NCBI GenBank assembly: GCA_900753715.1 | Contig: CAAEAE010000069.1 | Location: forward strand, 1 to 20,543 | Reading direction: 5' to 3' | DNA length: 20,543 bases | Source: an uncultured Roseburia sp. | GTDB taxonomy: Bacteria; Bacillota_A; Clostridia; Lachnospirales; Lachnospiraceae | In this document: positions 16,452 through 20,543 of the stretch, in pieces | Position numbering within the stretch: position 1 is the first letter of the stretch | Layout of the letters: each line of letters begins with the position of its first letter | Program-made: the position numbers and the translations under genes | Notes under the pieces: generated by a model | What the model was told of the DNA's origin: nothing | Database searches by the model: none | What the model saw: only the letters and a program-made list of their open reading frames with translations

Positions 16452-17342
16452 CTATCCAATGGTCTTTGGAACCTTGAATCCGCCATCTTTTACCACTGGT
16501 GCATTCTTCAGGGTTGCTTCACTGCCGTCTCCGTTTGTCACAACATCTTCCCGGAATACATTGTGAACCGGGAAAACATGGGACATCGGCTCTACGCCTG
16601 TGGTGTCTAGTTCATTCAATTTATCAATGTAGTCCAACATGGCTCCCATGTCTTTCTTTGCCTGCTCTTTTTCCTCCGGGCTGAGTTCTAACTTGGCAAG
16701 AATTCCGACATAATCGATGGTTTCATCAGAAATAATGTTCTTTGACGGTGTTTTCTGCGAAATCTCTTCTTTCTTCTCTGTCTGTGGCGTCTGCTCTGTC
16801 ACGCCCTTTACATAGCCATAAAGTGCCGCATCGCAGATTCCTGAGTTGTTCCAGTCCGCCCTGATTCGTGTTCCCTCATAAACGAGACCACATTTTTTCA
16901 TCACGTCGCCGGAGTGCGGATTTTTCGGGTCGTGCCGCGATTCAATACGTTCAAAACCAACTTCCGTCAGAAGGTATTCCATGACCGCTTTCAATGCCTC
17001 TGAGGTGTAACCCTGATGCCAGTACGCCCTGCCGATGCAGTAGCCAATTTCTGACGCCTTCGCCTTCTCTTTCTGGTTCACGACTCCGATACTTCCGATT
17101 GGCTCTCCTGACTCTTTTAAGGTAATACACCACTGGTAAAAAGATGGCGTCTCATAATCCAAAACCCAGGACTGTATCACCTGTTTTGTCACTTCCACGC
17201 TCCCGTGGGGCGGCCATGTCAAAAACCGGGTCACTTCCGGGTCATTTGCCCAGTTACGATACATTTTTTCTGCATCTTCCATCTGAAACTGTCTTAAAAT
17301 AAGCCGTTTCGTCTCTATCGTTTTTGTTCCCAAATGCTTCAC
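16452..17342 (-). CDS. gatC: GNAT acetyltransferase fused to amidotransferase subunit GatC
   Basis: One open frame of 296 residues joins two full domains. Residues 1 to about 180 are a RimJ/RimL-like [25 protein letters not shown] start, acetyl-CoA loop [12 protein letters not shown] (about 107-118), and [19 protein letters not shown] near the end. A 20-residue linker rich in Thr, Gln, Glu and Lys follows (about 182-202). Residues 203-296 are a complete GatC ([17 protein letters not shown]...VEPMSHV...FREDVV...[16 protein letters not shown]), 94 residues as in stand-alone GatC. The start is GTG at 17342 with AAAAGGAG 7 nt ahead; it overlaps the Nudix stop as GTGA, so translation is coupled. 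A longer upstream frame exists but lacks a ribosome site. No good internal start with a ribosome site precedes GatC. GatC function is nearly sure; the acetylation target is unknown. Confidence 0.95.
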   Translation of the reverse strand: MKHLGTKTIETKRLILRQFQMEDAEKMYRNWANDPEVTRFLTWPPHGSVEVTKQVIQSWVLDYETPSFYQWCITLKESGEPIGSIGVVNQKEKAKASEIGYCIGRAYWHQGYTSEALKAVMEYLLTEVGFERIESRHDPKNPHSGDVMKKCGLVYEGTRIRADWNNSGICDAALYGYVKGVTEQTPQTEKKEEISQKTPSKNIISDETIDYVGILAKLELSPEEKEQAKKDMGAMLDYIDKLNELDTTGVEPMSHVFPVHNVFREDVVTNGDGSEATLKNAPVVKDGGFKVPKTIG

Positions 17343-17905
17343 CGTTGTTCTCCTTTTAACTTTTGATTTAACTTTTTGTATACGCGCTCTATCATCCACG
17401 GTTCACTGCAGGCTTCTAATGCCTCCTCCAGCGAAAACCATTTTACACCACTGTTCTCATCCGGCTTGACACGAAGGACTGCCTGCTCATCCGCCTCCAG
17501 AAGATACGTCACATTCAAATGCAGGTGGGACGGCACATAAACGCCTCTTTTTTCGTGTCCGTCCACGGTCAGAATCTCAAGTGAATAAATATCCTCTTTT
17601 ACCGGCACAATTCCTGTCACTCCGGTTTCTTCCTCTGCCTCCCGGATTGCCACCGAGAGGAGATTCTCTTCCCCGTCCGCATGACCGCCGGTCCACGCCC
17701 AGGAATGATAAATATTGTGGTAAATCATCAGTACCTTGTCATGTTCCTTGTTCAACAGCCACGAGGATGCCGTAAAGTGCGCCGTGCGATTCTCCCTGTA
17801 AAAAATATCCGGCTGTTCTTCCAACAGCTTTTGCATCACTTCTTTGTCACACTTTTCCTGTTCATTCCATGGTTTGTATAATATTAAATCCTGTTTTAAA
17901 TTCAT
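17339..17905 (-). CDS. Nudix hydrolase in the aspS-gat operon
   Basis: This 188-residue protein has a perfect Nudix box at residues 74-96 (G-x5-E-x7-REA-EEE-TGV), the Mg-binding site that cleaves nucleoside diphosphate-X compounds. The N-terminal part ([18 protein letters not shown], then [13 protein letters not shown]) fits the barrel strand before the box. The substrate is not shown. It lies between aspS and the GNAT-GatC gene, and its stop overlaps the next start. Aminoacyl-tRNA synthetases can release Ap4A, which some Nudix enzymes cleave, so a link is conceivable but only inferred. GAGGAG stands close before the ATG, just after the intercistronic hairpin. Confidence 0.92.
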   Translation of the reverse strand: MNLKQDLILYKPWNEQEKCDKEVMQKLLEEQPDIFYRENRTAHFTASSWLLNKEHDKVLMIYHNIYHSWAWTGGHADGEENLLSVAIREAEEETGVTGIVPVKEDIYSLEILTVDGHEKRGVYVPSHLHLNVTYLLEADEQAVLRVKPDENSGVKWFSLEEALEACSEPWMIERVYKKLNQKLKGEQR

Positions 17906-17913
17906 ATTCTCCT

Positions 17914-17940
17914 CTACGGCTCCAGACGGCTTAGAATCTC
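17914..17940 (-). repeat. Near-copy of the aspS 3' end
   Basis: Read on the minus strand, 17940-17914 gives Glu-Ile-Leu-Ser-Arg-Leu-Glu-Pro-stop. The true aspS gene, ending at 17973, closes with Asp-Leu-Ser-Arg-Leu-Glu-Pro-stop. The codons are CTA AGC CGT CTG GAG CCG TAG against TTA AGC CGG TTA GAA CCA TAA, so every difference in the shared LSRLEP-stop block is synonymous. It looks like the remnant of a second or former aspS copy, or of a local duplication. It is not in frame with any start that I trust. Confidence 0.6.
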
Positions 17941-17959
17941 ACAGAGATTTAAGCCGTCT
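17924..17959 (-). other. Intercistronic hairpin between aspS and the Nudix gene
   Basis: AGACGGCTTA pairs with TAAGCCGTCT (10 bp, 17924-17933 with 17950-17959), and AATCTC pairs with GAGATT (17935-17940 with 17944-17949) around a 3-nt loop, with a single-base bulge. The stem is followed by GGAGCCGTAG and the Nudix ribosome site, without a U-run, so it is more likely an mRNA processing or stability element than a terminator. Both arms resemble the last bases of aspS. Confidence 0.75.
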
Positions 17960-17972
17960 ACTTTTATGCTGC

Positions 17973-19304
17973 TTATGGTTCTAACCGGCTTAAATCTCTG
18001 GGGAACAGTGTGGTCTCACGCACATTGTCTTCCCCGCAGAGCTTCATCGTCAGACGTTCCAGTCCGATTCCAAGTCCTCCATGCGGCGGCATTCCGTGTT
18101 TAAAAACTGCAAGATACTGTTCCATTCCCTCTGTTGTCATTCCACGCTTTTCGATTTTCTCAAGAAGCTTGTAGTAATCGTGAATACGCTGTCCTCCGGT
18201 TGTGATTTCAAGTCCGTGGTAAAGCAAATCGAAGCTTAACGTATAAGTCGGGTCTGCCGGGTCATCCATCGCGTAAAACGGACGCTTTTTCGATGGATAA
18301 TGCGTCACAAACACGAAGTCTGCATCATACTCTTCCTTATAATATTGTCCAATCAGCGCTTCCTCCTCCGGCTCAAGGTCATATGGATTACGGAACTCAC
18401 GATGATACTTTTCTGCAACACGCTGCTTTGCCTCGTCAAACCGCACTGCCGGAATCTGTTCGGTCTTTGGAAGAGTAATCCCTAACATTTTCAGCTCTTT
18501 GGCATAATCCCGCTCCAAAAGCTTCATCGTGTACTGTAAAAATCCGGTTTCCATCGCCATGATATCCGCAAAGCCATTGATATATCCCATTTCAAAATCA
18601 AGGCTGGTGTACTCATTCAGATGGCGCTTGGTGTTATGCTTTTCTGCCCGAAATACCGGTGCCGTCTCAAACACCCGGTCAAATACGCCAACCATCATCT
18701 GTTTATAAAACTGCGGACTCTGCTGTAACACTGCCGGGCGGTGAAAATATTCCAGCCGGAATAAGTTTGCTCCACCCTCCGCGCTCTTTGCACCGATTTT
18801 GGGTGTATGAATCTCGGTAAATCCCTGTGTATATAAAAAATCACGGAAGCCTCTGACAACTCCCTCCTGAATCCGAAACTTTGCACGCTCTCTGACGTTG
18901 CGCAGCGCAATTGCACGATTGTCCAGATTAGTTTCCAACGTCGTCGGCAGTTTCCATTTGGAAATTGCAAATGGCATCGGTGCCGCCGGCTCCGATAATA
19001 CCTTTATCCGCTCCAGCCGGATTTCGATTCCGTTTGGTGCCCGTTCCTCACGCCGCACGCATCCCTCTGCCTCAATCGTTTCTGCTTCTTTTAATTCGTG
19101 AAAGTCAAACTGCGTCTTTTCTTTTTCAAATACGCATTGCAACAGACCTTCTCTCTTGCGCAACACCACAAATGCCACCTCTCCCATATCCCGTATGGTG
19201 TGAATGGCTCCGTTGACTTTGACGCTTTTTCCTTCAAAGTCTCCTGCAAGAAGTTCACTGATTTCAAGTGTCTGTTTGTCAATTGCTCCTGTCATAAATT
19301 TCAT
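17973..19304 (-). CDS. aspS: Archaeal-type, probably non-discriminating aspartyl-tRNA synthetase
   Basis: This 443-residue class IIb synthetase lacks the large GAD insertion of ordinary bacterial AspRS (about 590 residues) and matches the archaeal/AspS2 type. Residues 1 to about 110 are the OB-fold anticodon domain. Motif 2 is FRAEKHNTKRHLNEY (218-232) and motif 3 is GGLGIGLERL (409-418). The C-terminus FPRDLSRLEP is typical. Aligned by hand to Thermococcus kodakarensis AspRS, His35 falls on Trp26 and Pro90 on Lys85, the His/Pro pair tied to recognition of tRNA-Asn as well as tRNA-Asp. It would therefore make Asp-tRNA(Asn) for GatCAB, which is encoded downstream. AGAGGAG stands before the ATG and a T-box leader before that. 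A second ATG at codon 4 cannot be excluded. Confidence 0.95.
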   Translation of the reverse strand: MKFMTGAIDKQTLEISELLAGDFEGKSVKVNGAIHTIRDMGEVAFVVLRKREGLLQCVFEKEKTQFDFHELKEAETIEAEGCVRREERAPNGIEIRLERIKVLSEPAAPMPFAISKWKLPTTLETNLDNRAIALRNVRERAKFRIQEGVVRGFRDFLYTQGFTEIHTPKIGAKSAEGGANLFRLEYFHRPAVLQQSPQFYKQMMVGVFDRVFETAPVFRAEKHNTKRHLNEYTSLDFEMGYINGFADIMAMETGFLQYTMKLLERDYAKELKMLGITLPKTEQIPAVRFDEAKQRVAEKYHREFRNPYDLEPEEEALIGQYYKEEYDADFVFVTHYPSKKRPFYAMDDPADPTYTLSFDLLYHGLEITTGGQRIHDYYKLLEKIEKRGMTTEGMEQYLAVFKHGMPPHGGLGIGLERLTMKLCGEDNVRETTLFPRDLSRLEP

Positions 19305-19380
19305 CTTTGTACGCTCCTCTTTCTATTCCGGTTGGAATGTTTCGGTGCGGGACGGAATCTGAAATATCTCACTTTCTGCA

Positions 19381-19423
19381 AAACAACAAAAAGCCCCAGG
19401 AAAGCAAATCGCTTTCCTGGGGC
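19381..19423 (-). terminator. Terminator of the aspS T-box leader
   Basis: GCCCCAGGAAAGC pairs perfectly over 13 bp with GCTTTCCTGGGGC around the loop GATTT (19411-19423 with 19393-19405), followed on the minus strand by TTTTTGTTGTTT. It is the attenuator of the T-box. Uncharged tRNA should favour the alternative antiterminator that includes the T-box bases just upstream. Confidence 0.95.
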
Positions 19424-19681
19424 GAGATATTCGTAATCCCGCGGTACCACCCGCTTTGGAAAATGGAAACGTTGTTCATTTTCCCACTCTATGTGCTTAA
19501 CGCGCACCCACGTACTGACCTACTGCCTGACATACGCTCATTCCATCTGCCGATTCAGCCAGTCTGCTCCAGAGTGTTCCCGCTATCCCCTCTTTCCAAC
19601 AGCGCTCTCAGTCGGTGACGCTGTATTCCTGTCGACGTCTGGTAATAGGAGTCTCCTTCATTGCTTTCATGTATTAACGTT
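19393..19681 (-). promoter_or_regulatory. T-box riboswitch leader of the aspS-gat operon
   Basis: On the minus strand GGGTGGTACCGCGGG (19452-19438) matches the T-box core that pairs with the tRNA acceptor end, and the attenuator hairpin follows at once. Upstream, CCTATTACC-A-GACGT (19649-19635) pairs with ATGTC-A-GGCAGTAGG (19533-19519), apparently the base of Stem I. GAGAGC and GGAACACTCTGGAG segments like those of Stem I lie between. The leader is about 290 nt. I could not assign the specifier codon with confidence: GAC occurs at 19564-19562, and GAAT (GAA plus AAT) at 19556-19553 and 19543-19540. Asp or Asn is expected from the genes controlled. Confidence 0.93.
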
Positions 19682-19687
19682 GTAACA

Positions 19688-19716
19688 TTTATACCACAAC
19701 GTTTTATAGATTTCAA
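19688..19716 (-). promoter_or_regulatory. Sigma-A promoter of the T-box/aspS-gat operon
   Basis: On the minus strand TTGAAA (19716-19711) and TATAAA (19693-19688) are separated by 17 bp. The -35 begins two bases after the stop of the phosphatase gene. Transcription would start near 19681, giving about 375 nt of leader before the aspS ATG. Confidence 0.85.
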
Positions 19717-19717
19717 G

Positions 19718-20188
19718 TTATTTTTTCAAAAATTTCAAAAAACCTTCGCACCCTGCCACAACATCCCGGTAAGTCGCCTCAAAATCTCCCGTATACCAGG
19801 GGTCCGCCACATCCGCCGCCTCTTTGAGCCTGCCGTCTTTCCCGAAGCTCAAAAGCTTATATATTTTTCCCTTGCTGTCCTCTCCCCCGGCTATCTTTTG
19901 CATATTGCGGATATTCGCCGTATCCATGCCAATCAGGTAGTCATAATACAGATAGTCATCCCGTGTCATCTGGCGCGCCCTGTGCGCAACCAACGGTATT
20001 TGCTCCTCCCTCAGCTTGTTCACCGTCCCATAATGCGGCGGATTCCCTATCTCCTCGCGGCTTGTCGCCGCGGAATCTACCTCAAACTGGTCGCCAATCC
20101 CAGCCTGGTTTACCATGTGGGTGAGGATGCTTTGCGCCATGGTGCTGCGGCAGATGTTGCCGTGGCAGATAAAGAGCACTTTTATCAT
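19718..20188 (-). CDS. Low-molecular-weight protein tyrosine phosphatase
   Basis: This 156-residue cytosolic phosphatase has the active-site loop FICHGNICRS, with nucleophile Cys8 and Arg14 (C-x5-R), right at the N-terminus. The general acid is Asp129 in ADPWYTGDF near the C-terminus. Length and layout are those of the family (Wzb/YwlE/PtpA relatives). I chose the ATG at 20188, with GAGG about 10 nt ahead. An ATG at 20206 would add six residues that the family does not need. Substrates may be phosphotyrosine or phosphoarginine proteins; the sequence does not decide. It stands just upstream of the aspS promoter, apparently as a separate unit, and next to a likely mobile-element edge. Confidence 0.94.
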   Translation of the reverse strand: MIKVLFICHGNICRSTMAQSILTHMVNQAGIGDQFEVDSAATSREEIGNPPHYGTVNKLREEQIPLVAHRARQMTRDDYLYYDYLIGMDTANIRNMQKIAGGEDSKGKIYKLLSFGKDGRLKEAADVADPWYTGDFEATYRDVVAGCEGFLKFLKK

Positions 20189-20302
20189 CGTTGCATAACC
20201 TCGCATTTCTTAGTTTTTCTTGATATTTCGGGCTTTGTAAGCCTCTGTGAATTTTTGCTTTCTGGCATAACCTGGTTTATTTTCGCATAATATCGTCAGC
20301 AA

Positions 20303-20343
20303 AAGGTGTAAAATAAGGTGTATGTTTTTCCATTTTACACCTT
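20303..20343 (-). terminator. Inverted repeat, likely terminator of the recombinase gene
   Basis: AAGGTGTAAAAT (20303-20314) and ATTTTACACCTT (20332-20343) form a perfect 12-bp stem with a 17-nt loop. On the minus strand the second arm runs into a short TTTT. AAGGTGTA is also repeated directly at 20316-20323. It lies 25 nt after the recombinase stop and fits a terminator. The extra repeat could also belong to recombinase arm sites at an element end. Elsewhere in 20207-20367 I see only a 9-bp direct repeat GCATAACCT (20193-20201 and 20265-20273). Confidence 0.55.
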
Positions 20344-20367
20344 GCTGTTTTCAATTAAAAATCGTAA

Positions 20368-20543
20368 TTACACAACCTGAATCCGGGCAACTTCTTCCCT
20401 GGCATCCTCAAGATTTACATGCGTATATGTATTCAGCGTTACGCTGATGTCTGAGTGGCCCATCAAATATTGCAATGCTTTTGGATTCATTCCGGATTTT
20501 GCCATATTTGAGCAATAGGTGTGCCGACATACATGCGGTGTAA
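20368..20543 (-). CDS. Tyrosine recombinase (integrase), C-terminal part, cut by the window edge
   Basis: The last 57 residues of a phage/ICE-type tyrosine recombinase are readable on the minus strand, from the window edge to TAA at 20370-20368. They contain the HxxR box (TPHVCRHTYCSNMAKSG), the third histidine box (LMGHSDISVTLNTY) and the catalytic Tyr, residue 39 of the fragment (NTYTHVNLEDA). The C-terminus ends normally, so this is truncated by the window, not broken. The gene runs outward to the right; its 3' end faces the phosphatase gene. Integrase genes usually sit just inside the end of a prophage or integrative element, so an attachment site is likely between 20207 and 20367. Confidence 0.92.
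   Translation of the reverse strand, partial: TPHVCRHTYCSNMAKSGMNPKALQYLMGHSDISVTLNTYTHVNLEDAREEVARIQVV

Noticed and set aside
16740..16802. Independent start of GatC inside the fusion gene (in-frame GTG near 16802 or ATT codons near 16734)
   Set aside because: The only purine-rich stretch before the GTG is AAAGGG almost touching it, and no ATG occurs at the GatC domain start; a fused product is the simpler reading.
17924..17959. Hairpin after aspS as an operon-ending terminator
   Set aside because: No U-run follows in either useful direction, and the Nudix and gat genes continue directly with tight spacing.
19618..19670. Short frame MKAMKETPITRRRQEYSVTD in the T-box leader, ending in an Asp codon, as a leader peptide
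   Set aside because: No ribosome site precedes it and the region is explained by Stem I of the T-box, so attenuation by a leader peptide is not needed.
19661..20290. Plus-strand open frame of 209 codons opposite the phosphatase gene
   Set aside because: It is antisense to a gene with full LMW-PTP motifs, has no ribosome site that I can see, and its translation matches no family I know.
1..20543. CRISPR array, tRNA or rRNA genes
   Set aside because: I saw no regularly spaced direct repeats and no tRNA-like cloverleaf or rRNA sequence on either strand.

Overview
The window looks like chromosome from a low-to-mid GC, obligately anaerobic Firmicute, most probably Lachnospiraceae or a close relative. 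The grounds are an oxygen-sensitive NrdD/NrdG ribonucleotide reductase, T-box control, a GatCAB transamidation operon, strong AGGAGG-type ribosome sites, TTGACA/TATAAT promoters and the style of the proteins. The assignment comes from recognising families, not from a database search. I see no rRNA, tRNA or CRISPR array.

Layout. 1-2137 (minus strand): a small membrane protein, a FliB-type flagellin lysine methylase and an iron-sulfur-flavoprotein-like reductase. 2189-5015 (minus): nrdD-nrdG behind a strong promoter that carries two NrdR-box-like sites 32 bp apart centre to centre. 5051-9304: a MarR repressor diverging from two ABC half-transporters that form a typical asymmetric exporter. Palindromic operators cover the exporter promoter and a bidirectional terminator closes the unit. 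9365-12123 (minus): merR, an iron alcohol dehydrogenase and a sugar-isomerase-like TIM barrel, apparently co-transcribed. They diverge from a MATE efflux gene (12227-13552, plus) whose promoter has the 19-bp spacer and central dyad typical of MerR activation.

13528-19716 (minus) is the most interesting part: a T-box-controlled operon for tRNA-dependent asparagine (and probably glutamine) formation. Its order is aspS, Nudix hydrolase, a GNAT acetyltransferase fused to GatC, gatA, gatB. AspRS is of the archaeal/non-discriminating kind. By hand alignment it carries His and Pro at the two positions that, in published archaeal work, go with charging of both tRNA-Asp and tRNA-Asn. The resulting Asp-tRNA(Asn) would be the substrate of GatCAB. 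GatC exists here only as the C-terminal 94 residues of a 296-residue protein with a complete RimJ/RimL-like acetyltransferase in front. Just after aspS, the last codons of that gene recur as a near-copy that differs mainly at synonymous positions, together with an inverted copy; the two copies form a strong intercistronic hairpin.

19718-20188 (minus) is a low-molecular-weight protein tyrosine phosphatase. From 20368 to the end is the C-terminus of a tyrosine recombinase, so a mobile element probably begins at the right edge.
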